A stretch of DNA of 39,512 nt from Spirochaetota bacterium (GTDB lineage Bacteria; Spirochaetota; Leptospiria; Turneriellales; Turneriellaceae): NCBI GenBank assembly GCA_017302045.1, contig JAFLED010000006.1:1-39512 (forward strand). The letters run 5' to 3'. The notes under the pieces are model-generated. The model did not search any database and was not told the origin of the DNA. It was given only the letters and a program-made list of their open reading frames with translations. Positions 1 through 7,884 of the stretch are shown here, piece by piece (within the stretch, counting starts at the first letter, position 1; the number at the start of each line of letters is the position of its first letter). The position numbers and the translations under genes are program-made.

Positions 1-134
1 GGATCTTGAGGATGATCTCCGCGCGCCATGGTTGCCGCATGCAGCGTTTCGGAATCGGTGCCCGAGGCGACGGCGATCTTCTGTGTTGGGTATGCGTGTA
101 TTCTCTGTTCGACTTCGGCGAAGTTCGTGATCAT
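1..134 (-). CDS. Phosphate acetyl/butyryltransferase-like protein, N-terminal part (truncated by window edge)
   Basis: Reading the minus strand from an ATG at 134 gives an open frame that runs off the left edge. It starts MITNFAEVEQRIHAYPTQKI and continues through IAVASGTDSETLHAA to AEIILKI. A short N-terminal helix followed by K-I-A-V-A-x-x-x-D-x-E-x-L-x-A is how phosphate butyryltransferases and phosphate acetyltransferases begin; these move an acyl group between CoA and phosphate in the cytoplasm. Only about 44 residues are visible, so the substrate cannot be told. There is no strong Shine-Dalgarno before the ATG, only an A-rich stretch. The gene lies just downstream of the FecR gene on the same strand (40-bp gap) and could be co-transcribed with it. 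Family assignment is moderate. Confidence 0.6.
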   Translation of the reverse strand, partial: MITNFAEVEQRIHAYPTQKIAVASGTDSETLHAATMARGDHPQD

Positions 135-174
135 GCTGTACTTTTCGTTTTTTTAGCGCAGCGGTCGACCGCTT

Positions 175-1677
175 TTACGGACCTGCCGTTACCAATTTGA
201 CGCGCGGCGCCTTGGGTAATTCTTTTTTTAGTATCTCAAGCGCTACCGGTTTTGAAGTATGTAATAGCTGTCTGTAAGCATGATCGTAAACGCCGATCTT
301 CCAGTAGTATTTTCCGGGAGAAAGCACAGCGACCCATTCTGTGTCTTGCGTCTTATGGCTGCGCATCGCACGGCTAAACTTGTTGTCTTGCGCGATAGTG
401 ATGCGGAATGCCCGCTCGGGCCCGGGGTGTTTCCAGATCAGGTGCGCCTGCGCGGCGGTGGCGTCGGGTTCGATGAAAATTCTCTTATCTGACCGGGGGT
501 CAGCATAGGGCAAAAACTCGTCTTGCGACGAAATGCTGAATTGCGATGTTAAGGCTTTATATTCTTGGCGACCTTTCGGTTCGACCTTCCAGTAATATTT
601 TCCCGGCTTCAGCGCCGGTGGTTTGATAAGCCCTGAAGCTGAATCCTGAACGGTCAGCATATCGGAAAAATCGACCTTCTGTGAGAGCGAAAAAGTTGCA
701 GCAACGACATCGTCAGAACCGGGGAGATCCCACCGGAAAACCAAATCTTCGGCCTGGTTGCGCGGAATTTTTTCACCGCTATGCGGATACACTGCGCGAA
801 GTGCTGCTGCTGGCCGAACGCGCAGGGTTGCCGCCTGCGATTCGCCACCTGCCGCCGCGGTTTTATCCGGCGCGCTTTCACATGCAACCTGCCAGACATA
901 GGTTCCAGGGGGCAGCGTTTTGCTGAGCGAGCTGCCGCGGACGCTGAATTTGCGCAGTGTGCCAGCGGTATCTTTCACCTGCACCAGACACTGGTCTTTG
1001 GGCGAAGGCGCCAGCCACTGGAATGACACCGGTTCGTCGGGGCGGGTGACCACGATGCCGTCGGCGGGCTTTACGAGTTTTATCGCAAATTTCTTTTTGA
1101 GCACGCGCCCTTGTGAGTCGCGCATCAAGGCTTCGCCCGAACCGACTTCATTTTTTTGCCCGGCTTTTTCGACCCGGGCGCTGCCTTCGCTCACTGCAAT
1201 TTCGCTGGTATCTTCTGTCGAAGCAACCCGCGTATTTGCATTTTTAAGCTCCATACGCGTGCCATCCGCCGTGGTGACGACTGCGTGAGTACCTGTGCTG
1301 CCTTCGGTGTGTACGACCCCGCCCCTGAGCGCTATATTCGCCGTGTTGCCCGTCATGTCGATTTCGACCATGGAATTCGGTTCGATCTGAATCTTGAGTC
1401 CGTTTTGCATCGTGATCTTCGCATCCGACTCGCCGTTCGTCATGATCGAATCGTAAAGATAGATTTCTTCGGCTGCCTCGAGATCTTCCCACATCATGCG
1501 GTCTGAAAACTTACGCAGCACTTCGCGGTAGCGGTATTCGACGACACCGACGGGTTTTAAATCGTCGGAGAGAATACCGCGCTGCCGGCTGTGCCAGTAG
1601 ATGAGATACGCGATCAGAGTAATCACGGCGAGACTCGCGAAGGTAAAGATATAGTCGTTGCGGTTGAGGCGCGGCAT
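175..1677 (-). CDS. FecR-domain protein with N-terminal membrane anchor
   Basis: 500 residues. A hydrophobic segment at about residues 9-27 acts as a signal anchor and puts the rest in the periplasm. Residues about 70-165 form a FecR-type domain (IYLYDSIMTNGESDAKI, then NSMVEID, then repeated beta-strand motifs around VSEGSARVEKAG). The remainder holds two or three fibronectin-like segments, each carrying a P-G-x-Y-x-W-x-V/I motif (GTYVWQV, GKYYWKV, GKYYWKI). In leptospires, FecR-domain proteins of this shape lie next to adenylate cyclases. That is also the case here: the ATG is 2 bp after the cyclase stop, so the two are one operon. The likely role is a periplasmic sensor or scaffold partner of the cyclase, which is inferred. 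It is not an iron-dicitrate anti-sigma factor in the classical sense, because no sigma gene is adjacent. Confidence 0.75.
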   Translation of the reverse strand: MPRLNRNDYIFTFASLAVITLIAYLIYWHSRQRGILSDDLKPVGVVEYRYREVLRKFSDRMMWEDLEAAEEIYLYDSIMTNGESDAKITMQNGLKIQIEPNSMVEIDMTGNTANIALRGGVVHTEGSTGTHAVVTTADGTRMELKNANTRVASTEDTSEIAVSEGSARVEKAGQKNEVGSGEALMRDSQGRVLKKKFAIKLVKPADGIVVTRPDEPVSFQWLAPSPKDQCLVQVKDTAGTLRKFSVRGSSLSKTLPPGTYVWQVACESAPDKTAAAGGESQAATLRVRPAAALRAVYPHSGEKIPRNQAEDLVFRWDLPGSDDVVAATFSLSQKVDFSDMLTVQDSASGLIKPPALKPGKYYWKVEPKGRQEYKALTSQFSISSQDEFLPYADPRSDKRIFIEPDATAAQAHLIWKHPGPERAFRITIAQDNKFSRAMRSHKTQDTEWVAVLSPGKYYWKIGVYDHAYRQLLHTSKPVALEILKKELPKAPRVKLVTAGP

Positions 1678-1679
1678 AA

Positions 1680-3497
1680 CTAGTATTTGATTTTTTTACC
1701 CGGATACATATCGACGAGTTTATGCAGTTCTTTCAGGTTCTTCGGCGCTTTCGGGTCGCCCGCAAAACCCAGCACCGCGAAAACTTTTTGTTCGCTTTGT
1801 TTACCCTTCACCTTAACCTTGCGCATCGGTACGCAGTGGAACTTATCTTTCACCAGAGCATGCGTGGTCTCGCTGATAAGGATATCGGTACCGAAGACCT
1901 TGTTGAGCCCTTCGAGGCGCGAAGCGAGGTTAACGGCGTCGCCGATGACGGTATACTCAAGGCGGTCTTCGCTGCCGATCTGGCCAGCGAGCACGGGGCC
2001 TGTGTTGATACCCATGCCGATTTTGATGATGGGCTTCGCGCGGCTGCCGCGGCCGACATTGTACTTTTTTAATCCCTCGCGCATCATGAGAGCCGTCTCG
2101 ACGGCGTTAACGGGGTCATTCGGCGTACTCAGCGGGGCCCCAAACAGCGCCATGATGGCGTCGCCGATGAATTTATCGACTGTGCCGCCTTTCTTGCGCA
2201 CGATGCCGACCATGAGTGTCAGATACTCATTGAGAAAGCCGACCACTTCGAGCGGTGTGAGTTTTTCGGAGATACTTGTAAATGAACGGATATCGGAAAA
2301 GAAGATGGTGACCTCTTTGCTTTCGCCGCCGAGTGCGAGCCGGCCACTGAGAACACGTTCGGCAATCTCTTCGTTCACAAACTTGCCGAAGGCCCCCTTA
2401 AGTTTTTCTCTTTCTTCGAGACCCTTGGCCATGGCGTTGAAATCGGTCGTCAAATCGCCGATCTCGTCGTGCGTACTCGGGTCGAGCTTTATGTCGTAGT
2501 TACCCTCACGGATTTTTTTGGTGCCCGTCGCGAGGCGCTTGATCGGCTCTGAAATCGTTTTTGAAAAAAAGTAAATGAAGAGAACCGCAATCGCGATGAT
2601 GAGCAGCGCAATCAACAGGGCGCGCGTGCGGGCGCGGCGCACGCCTTCGAGGGCAATATCTTCGTTCACCGTCGTTAGAATCGTGGCTTCGGCGGTACTG
2701 AGTTTCTGAAAAGCGCCGAGTTCATGCACACCGTCGAGCTCGTAGCGTCGCACACCGTTCTTACCGACTTTCTGCGCGGCCATGTAGGCGACAACGGGAT
2801 GTTTGTTCAGATCTGTACCCACCACGCTCTTCTCCGTTTCTGAATCGGCGACCAGCCTGTGCTGCGCATCGGTGAGAAATGCCCTGTAGAGCGACGTCGT
2901 CGAACCGCGCGACTTGAATGTCGAGAACAGCGCGGCGAGTGTGTCTGAGCGCATGACGGCGGCCACGACGCCGCGGCCCTTCTGGCCTTCGTAACGCGCA
3001 CCGGCGAGCAACCATGCTCCAGTCTTCGTGCGGCCGAGGGCGCGTATCGTCGTTTTGCCCTGCGATGCCATGGCGAGTTCCATAGCAGGCAGATAGAGTG
3101 CCTTTTCGATTTCATCGGCCGTAATTTTCGCATGGACGAGCTTCGGTTCGCGGTAGAGGATTTTTTCGCGTTCGAACTGGCCGTTGTCTTCGCTAAACCA
3201 CGCGATCGCGAGGAAATCCCCCGTGTCGGTGAAATAGCGATCGGCAAGCGCGGGATTTTTGCCGCGGCCTGCATCCAAAAGGCGCAGCGATTCGAGCCGG
3301 TGGTTTATCTCGGCGTCGATCTTGTCAGACATCATGCGCGCATTGTTGCCACTGTTCAGCGTGACCATGTTGCGCAGATCTTTCTGGAAGAGGTTCAGCG
3401 TTGTCGTGATCAGAAAGAAAAGACTGAGCAGCACCAGCGCCGAGATGATCACCATCAGTTTGGTGCGTATCGAGACGAAGCGTATTTTGGTCAGCAT
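1680..3497 (-). CDS. Membrane-bound class III adenylate cyclase (sensor-HAMP-cyclase)
   Basis: 605 residues from the ATG at 3497, chosen because GAGGAGGAG lies just upstream; the frame is open 14 codons further back. Order: TM1 (about residues 12-34), an extracytoplasmic sensor region of about 260 residues, TM2 (about 294-314), a HAMP segment (SKTISEPIKRLATGTKKI) and a class III nucleotidyl cyclase domain (about 390-570). Catalytic motifs are intact: FSDIRSFTSISE (first metal Asp), DKFIGDAIMALFG (purine-contacting Lys and second metal Asp) and YTVIGDAVNLASRLE (Asn and Arg of the transition-state set). The Lys and the Thr before VIGD favour ATP over GTP. It should make cAMP in response to an outside signal. 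It is followed by the FecR gene, and a cyclic-nucleotide-binding protein is encoded on the divergent side. Confidence 0.88.
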   Translation of the reverse strand: MLTKIRFVSIRTKLMVIISALVLLSLFFLITTTLNLFQKDLRNMVTLNSGNNARMMSDKIDAEINHRLESLRLLDAGRGKNPALADRYFTDTGDFLAIAWFSEDNGQFEREKILYREPKLVHAKITADEIEKALYLPAMELAMASQGKTTIRALGRTKTGAWLLAGARYEGQKGRGVVAAVMRSDTLAALFSTFKSRGSTTSLYRAFLTDAQHRLVADSETEKSVVGTDLNKHPVVAYMAAQKVGKNGVRRYELDGVHELGAFQKLSTAEATILTTVNEDIALEGVRRARTRALLIALLIIAIAVLFIYFFSKTISEPIKRLATGTKKIREGNYDIKLDPSTHDEIGDLTTDFNAMAKGLEEREKLKGAFGKFVNEEIAERVLSGRLALGGESKEVTIFFSDIRSFTSISEKLTPLEVVGFLNEYLTLMVGIVRKKGGTVDKFIGDAIMALFGAPLSTPNDPVNAVETALMMREGLKKYNVGRGSRAKPIIKIGMGINTGPVLAGQIGSEDRLEYTVIGDAVNLASRLEGLNKVFGTDILISETTHALVKDKFHCVPMRKVKVKGKQSEQKVFAVLGFAGDPKAPKNLKELHKLVDMYPGKKIKY

Positions 3498-3612
3498 GAG
3501 CTCCTCCTCGGGGGTTGTGAGCGACATGCTGTCAAACACATAAAAAGAATAAAAGATCGTTTATTATTAATTAGAGGTGTACGGCCTGTCTGGGGGCAAA
3601 GACTGTGCCGGC

Positions 3613-5634
3613 ATGAAATTACTGCTGTGGTTTTTAGCCGCTCTGTTGCCTCTCGCGGCGGCAGATGTCTATAAGCTTGAAAACCATTCATACCCTCTCG
3701 GGCAGAAGACGCTCACCGGTCTCGAGTCGGGTACCATTGCTCAGGGCATCGCCGTGCGCGTTGTCCGCAACGGCCAGCCGGCCGCGAACGAGCTCGTGCG
3801 TTTTCACCTGAGCCATGCGCCCGGTACGAATGCCGCCGTCGAACCGGGGGAAATCCGCACCGATAAAGACGGTTTTGCGCGCGCGACATTTCGCATCGGC
3901 GACAAACCAGGCGATTATATCGTACAGGCTTTTCACAACGCCCGTCTCGACACGGCGCCGCTCGAAATTCGCGTCAAGGCGCTGCGCGGCGGATGGCTCG
4001 TGTTTCTGATTCTGGGGCTCTTGGGCGGCCTGGCCATTTTCCTCTTTGGTATGGATGCGAGCTCCGAAGGGCTGCAGAAAGTCGCCGGCGATAAGATGCG
4101 CGTCATTTTGGGCAAACTCACGAATAAGCCGGTGATGGGTGTTGTCGTGGGTACGCTCACGACGGCGGCGATACAGAGTTCGAGCGCGACGACGGTGATG
4201 GTGATTGGTTTTGTCAGCTCAACGCTGATGACGCTGAAGCAGGCGATCGGTGTCATCTATGGCTGCAATATCGGTACGACGCTCACGGTGCAACTCATTG
4301 CCTTCAACATTGCCGACTACGCGCCGATGCTCATCGCCGTGGGATTTTTCACTTCACTGATTTTTGGTTCGAAATCGCAGGGCATTAAATTCGGTGGCCA
4401 GATCGTGTTCGGCTTCGGTCTGATTTTTTTCGGTATGGGGCTCATGAGCGATGCGATGAATCCGCTGCGTTCGGTGCCGGCATTCACGAACCTGCTGACA
4501 TCGATCGGCGAAAAACCCATTCTGGGTCTTGTGGTGGCGACAGTCTTCACAGCGATTATACAGTCGAGCGGCGCCGCGATCGGTATTTCGATTGCTCTCG
4601 CCACGCAGGGTATTCTCCCGCTCAAGGCCGCGATCGTGATCGCGTTCGGTGCCAATATCGGTACAACCATGACGGCGGTGCTGGGCAGCATCGGTTCGGG
4701 ACGCGACGGCAAACGCGTGGCACTCATCCATTTTCTCTTTAACTTTATCGGCGTGCTGCTGTTCTTCCCATTTCTCGACCCGTTTACCGCGCTCATGAAA
4801 AAAATCACCGATGTTATGGATCCGGGAAATATCTCGCGTGCGATTGCGAATGCGCACATGTTCTTTAATGCGATCAATACTATCGTCTTTTTGCCTTTCG
4901 TCGGCCTCATGGAGAAATCTGTTCGCTTTTTAATTAAGGACAGCGCCACCGAAGCCGCAGTCTTTAAGCCGCAGTTTATCCAACCTGGCGATATCAGGTC
5001 TTCGAGCCTCTCTCTCGAGCAAACACGGCGTGAGATTATGCGCGCTGGGCAGATCGTCTTCGGTACAGTCAAAGATCTCGCGAATCTCTGGAATCCGCAG
5101 AGCGTTGTCGCCGCTGAAAATCATATTGAGACTACGAACCGGCAGATTGCCGTGTTATCGGATGCGATTAAGCTTTACCTGCGCGATCTCGCCAAACTGA
5201 CGCTGTCGAACAGCGAATCGCGTGAAGCCACGTATTACCTGCACTTGACTGAAGATTTGCGCCAGCTCGCGAATTCTTTGCAGCTCGAGGTTTTACCCGT
5301 CATGAAAGCCTCGGGTGAGAAGTATTCTTCTTTTAATGAATCTCAGCGCAAAGACCTTGAGTTTCTACTGGCCAAGATTTCCGAGCTACTAGAAAAGAAC
5401 CTGCAGGCATTCGAACAAAAGAATATACCGCTCGCCGAAGAGTCTGGTTTGCTCTACAAAAAGCTGAAGTTTATGTCGAAGAAGGTGCAGAGCCAGAATC
5501 TCGAAAGTCTGCTCGCCGCCGAAGCGCAGGATAGCGCCGCTCTCAATGCCTTTGTCGACATTCTCGACGGCCTGCGCGTCGCGGCCTCAGATGTACACCA
5601 GGTCAGCAAAACCATACTGGAGAATCAAAACTGA
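3613..5634 (+). CDS. Na/Pi-cotransporter family protein with N-terminal Ig-like domain and C-terminal PhoU-like helices
   Basis: 673 residues from the ATG at 3613, chosen because it begins a clear signal peptide (MKLLLWFLAALLPLAAA); a GTG at 3577 would add a non-signal extension. Residues about 20-110 form an Ig-like (Big-1-type) periplasmic domain ending near RVKALRGG. A multi-helix transporter core with two inverted Na/Pi repeats follows, marked by IQSSSATTVMVIGF and IIQSSGAAIGIS, and by NIGTT in both halves. The last about 190 residues are hydrophilic and helical like PhoU. This is the PF02690 family, which takes up phosphate with sodium. The exported Ig-like domain is an uncommon addition. 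The stop overlaps the ATG of the cyclic-nucleotide-binding gene, which suggests coupling of transport to cAMP signalling. Confidence 0.85.
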   Translation: MKLLLWFLAALLPLAAADVYKLENHSYPLGQKTLTGLESGTIAQGIAVRVVRNGQPAANELVRFHLSHAPGTNAAVEPGEIRTDKDGFARATFRIGDKPGDYIVQAFHNARLDTAPLEIRVKALRGGWLVFLILGLLGGLAIFLFGMDASSEGLQKVAGDKMRVILGKLTNKPVMGVVVGTLTTAAIQSSSATTVMVIGFVSSTLMTLKQAIGVIYGCNIGTTLTVQLIAFNIADYAPMLIAVGFFTSLIFGSKSQGIKFGGQIVFGFGLIFFGMGLMSDAMNPLRSVPAFTNLLTSIGEKPILGLVVATVFTAIIQSSGAAIGISIALATQGILPLKAAIVIAFGANIGTTMTAVLGSIGSGRDGKRVALIHFLFNFIGVLLFFPFLDPFTALMKKITDVMDPGNISRAIANAHMFFNAINTIVFLPFVGLMEKSVRFLIKDSATEAAVFKPQFIQPGDIRSSSLSLEQTRREIMRAGQIVFGTVKDLANLWNPQSVVAAENHIETTNRQIAVLSDAIKLYLRDLAKLTLSNSESREATYYLHLTEDLRQLANSLQLEVLPVMKASGEKYSSFNESQRKDLEFLLAKISELLEKNLQAFEQKNIPLAEESGLLYKKLKFMSKKVQSQNLESLLAAEAQDSAALNAFVDILDGLRVAASDVHQVSKTILENQN

Positions 5635-6095
5635 TGGAACTCATTCAACTACTTGGGACCTTCGAACTCTTCAAAGACCTCAGCGAAGAAAAGCTAAAGC
5701 TCGTTGCCGCGAAGGCCGTGAAGCTCGATTTTGCCGAGAACCAGGAAATTTTCCACGAACTCAGCACAGAATCCGATATCTATATTCTGATGCAGGGCAG
5801 GGTGCAAATCGTGGGTGCGCTGGGTAAGACCGACAGTGCGACGATTCACACCATCTTGCCGGGTAAACTTTTTGGCGAGTTTGCTTTCATTGACGGCGAG
5901 CCGCGCTCGGCGACGGCGCTCGCGATAGAGAAGACCACTGTCTTTAAGATACCGCGGGCCGATCTCTATGCGCTCTTTGAAGGTGATCAGGCGATGGGCT
6001 ATATCGTGATGCGCAATCTCGCGCGCATTCTTGCGCGGCGTATACGCCAGACCGCGCACGAGCTGAGGTCGAGCCTCATGTGGGAGAGACATTAA
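5634..6095 (+). CDS. Stand-alone cyclic-nucleotide-binding domain protein
   Basis: 153 residues, essentially one Crp-type cNMP-binding domain and no DNA-binding helix-turn-helix. The phosphate-binding cassette is present as GKLFGEFAFIDGEPRSATAL, with the Gly-Glu pair and the Arg that bind the cyclic phosphate and ribose. A C-terminal helix follows (NLARILARRIRQTAHELRS). The ATG overlaps the stop of the Na/Pi transporter (TGATG), so the two are translationally coupled. The protein is probably a cytoplasmic regulatory subunit that senses cAMP made by the divergently encoded cyclase and acts on the transporter. The target is inferred from gene order only. Confidence 0.85.
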   Translation: MELIQLLGTFELFKDLSEEKLKLVAAKAVKLDFAENQEIFHELSTESDIYILMQGRVQIVGALGKTDSATIHTILPGKLFGEFAFIDGEPRSATALAIEKTTVFKIPRADLYALFEGDQAMGYIVMRNLARILARRIRQTAHELRSSLMWERH

Positions 6096-6105
6096 GGTGC
6101 AGCTT

Positions 6106-6612
6106 ATGAAGAAAGTATATCTGTTCCGAATCTCTCTCGCTCTTGCATCACTCCTCTTCATCTTACCTTCTGGCGCAGAATCACCGCCTGCGGCTTTAAG
6201 GGGCCATGTTTTACTCAGCGATAAGCGTTTCCCGGTGGCTGCGGCAAGCCCTGCAGCGTTGCGCAAACAGAGTAAGACGAGTTTCATACAGGATAAACAA
6301 ACGAAAAACTGGAAAATTTACATCGCCGCTTTCCTGCGAGCTCCCCTCGCCGGTAACGAATACAAGATCAAGGTTTATGATGACTCAGGCAAAGCCCGCA
6401 GCTTGCTGGTTACACAGGATCAATTCGCCGATGCGCGCGGGCGCGAAACCCTGTTTGCAGAAATTACGCTTGAACCGCGGCAGGTAGGCGTCAATAAGCA
6501 GCTGCTCATTCATGTTGAAGACACCGGTGCAAAAATACTGGGTTCCGCTCAATTGAAGATAATTGGCGAAAGTCCCAAATTTTCCGGCAAAGTCGAATTT
6601 AAAGAAGAATAA
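6106..6612 (+). CDS. Secreted hypothetical protein
   Basis: 168 residues from the ATG at 6106, preceded by AAGGTG at good spacing; a GTG at 6097 in the same frame is less likely. Residues 1-25 are a signal peptide (MKKVYLFRISLALASLLFIL followed by a small-residue cleavage region near SGAES). The mature part is beta-rich and ends in a highly charged tail. I recognise no family motif. It starts 11 bp after the cNMP-binding gene and is probably the last gene of that operon, so it may be a periplasmic accessory of the phosphate transporter. This is a guess from position. Confidence 0.7.
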   Translation: MKKVYLFRISLALASLLFILPSGAESPPAALRGHVLLSDKRFPVAAASPAALRKQSKTSFIQDKQTKNWKIYIAAFLRAPLAGNEYKIKVYDDSGKARSLLVTQDQFADARGRETLFAEITLEPRQVGVNKQLLIHVEDTGAKILGSAQLKIIGESPKFSGKVEFKEE

Positions 6613-6656
6613 AAACGGGCGGTTTACCGGCGTGGTTTTTCGGGGCTTGCGCCAGT

Positions 6657-6815
6657 CTAACGTGCCGGTGCGTCGTAGATTTCAGGGTGGTTTATTTTTT
6701 TTCGCGCGCGCCTCATAGTGCGCATCTTGGCGTCCATAATGGCGTCGATGAGGCGTGGCACGACCTTTAACGCCGCGGCTACGAACAACAGAGGCACGAG
6801 TATAAACTTTCGCAT
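6657..6815 (-). CDS. Candidate small membrane protein (52 aa)
   Basis: A minus-strand frame of 52 codons from ATG at 6815 to TAG at 6657, in an otherwise empty gap. The product begins MRKFILVPLLFVAAALKVVP, one hydrophobic segment, followed by a strongly basic stretch (RTMRRARKK) and a short polar tail (INHPEIYDAPAR). A single membrane helix followed by positive charges is a believable small-protein layout. The ribosome site is poor (AGG only two bases from the ATG), so this is a candidate and not a firm gene. Confidence 0.4.
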   Translation of the reverse strand: MRKFILVPLLFVAAALKVVPRLIDAIMDAKMRTMRRARKKINHPEIYDAPAR

Positions 6816-6968
6816 GCCTGTGTCTGTTTGTTTCATGAAAGATATAAATTCGAAGATTTTATGATCAGAGAAGGTAAACTCGATGTTTGTCTTTTAGTAA
6901 AGACTATCATTCTTTTCCTCGCCGGCCTGAATCGGATTGCAATTCGAAACGCAGCTTTCGGGTGCAGC

Positions 6969-7817
6969 ATGGCAAAATTACTCATTCAACCCATTGACTC
7001 CCTCGACGCTCCCGAGCTGCAGTTGTACCGTACTCTACGCCGTATTGAAGAGCACGAGCGCGCCGGTGTGTTTGTCGCAACTAACGTCAAAGTTGTAGAG
7101 CGCCTTTTTGCGAGTCGCATTGAAGTCGCTTCGGCGCTGCTGACACCCGAATGGTATGAAAAATTCGCGGCGTCACTGCGGGCGCGCCCCGAAGCAGAGC
7201 TGCTAGTCTATATCGGCGAAAAGGTACTTCTCGAAACGATCACGGGTTATCACCTGCACCAGGGCGCTCTCGCCGTGGGTCGAATACCCCGGCAGCTGAC
7301 TCTGCCTGAACTGCTGGCAACAGCGCCGCGCCCGCTGCTCTTTGCCGCAGTCGAAGGTATTGCCAGCGCTGAAAACCTGGGCGCGATCGTGCGTGGCTGC
7401 GCGGCATTCGCAGCACATGCGCTCATTGTCGGTGAAACCTGCGTCAGCCCCTTTCAGCGCCGCGCGGTTTCAGGTTCGATGGGCAGTATCTTCGAACAAC
7501 CGGTGCTTATGGCGACAAACCTCGTGGCCACGCTGCAAGAACTGCGCGCGCATGGTGTGCGTTGCCTCGCCGCCGACCCGGCCGCCGATGCGACGAAATT
7601 ATTTGACGCCGATTTGCGCGGCGACACCTGTCTGGTTTTTGGGGCAGAAGGTCCGGGCCTCAGCGAAGCGGCGCTAAAAGCCTGTGACGAGGTGGTCGAG
7701 ATTCCGATGCCGAGCCACATGAACTCACTCAATGTGGCAGCGGCAACGGCCGTCTTTCTTTATGAAGCGACGCGGCAGCGCGGTTACGGCAGTTCTGAAA
7801 AAGTCATGCGCGGCTAA
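6969..7817 (+). CDS. TrmH/SpoU-family RNA 2'-O-methyltransferase
   Basis: 282 residues from ATG 6969 (MAKLLIQPIDSL), chosen because GGGTG precedes it and the product then has the family's usual length; the frame remains open 141 bp upstream. Residues about 20-100 are the substrate-binding domain that precedes the SPOUT fold. The three SPOUT motifs are visible: SAENLGAIVRGCAAF (N-x-G-x-x-x-R), LVFGAEGPGLSE, and MPSHMNSLNVAAATAVFLYE, the last forming the knotted SAM site. Enzymes of this family methylate ribose 2'-OH groups in rRNA or tRNA. The exact target cannot be assigned from sequence. The gene is convergent with the aldolase gene, with hairpins in between. Confidence 0.85.
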   Translation: MAKLLIQPIDSLDAPELQLYRTLRRIEEHERAGVFVATNVKVVERLFASRIEVASALLTPEWYEKFAASLRARPEAELLVYIGEKVLLETITGYHLHQGALAVGRIPRQLTLPELLATAPRPLLFAAVEGIASAENLGAIVRGCAAFAAHALIVGETCVSPFQRRAVSGSMGSIFEQPVLMATNLVATLQELRAHGVRCLAADPAADATKLFDADLRGDTCLVFGAEGPGLSEAALKACDEVVEIPMPSHMNSLNVAAATAVFLYEATRQRGYGSSEKVMRG

Positions 7818-7825
7818 AGCCGCGC
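7808..7825. terminator. Perfect 8-bp hairpin spanning the trmH-like stop codon
   Basis: GCGCGGCT and AGCCGCGC pair around the TAA stop of the methyltransferase gene. With a very short loop it is effectively a 7-bp stem with a 4-base loop. There is no T-run, so a classical intrinsic terminator is not shown. Its place at a convergent gene end suggests 3'-end structure or termination. Confidence 0.35.
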
Positions 7826-7834
7826 GAGTGAATA

Positions 7835-7858
7835 AGCACATTTGCGGACAAATGCGCT
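7835..7858. repeat. Hairpin element between convergent genes (REP-like)
   Basis: AGCACATTTG and CAAATGCGCT form a 10-bp stem with one G-T pair around the loop CGGA. Read on the minus strand it begins AGGAGCGCATTTG, which resembles the start of known REP-type elements. It lies between the 3' ends of the methyltransferase and aldolase genes and may end both transcripts. I see no second full copy in this window. Confidence 0.4.
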
Positions 7859-7884
7859 CCTAATCTTGCTTTATCGGAATTTGC

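Noticed and set aside
175-1677. FecR-domain protein as an anti-sigma factor of a surface-signalling system
   Set aside because: No ECF sigma gene or TonB receptor is near, and the architecture is that of cyclase-associated FecR proteins.
4317-5072. Minus-strand open frame of 251 codons inside the Na/Pi transporter gene
   Set aside because: It lies antisense to conserved transporter motifs and shows no family features.
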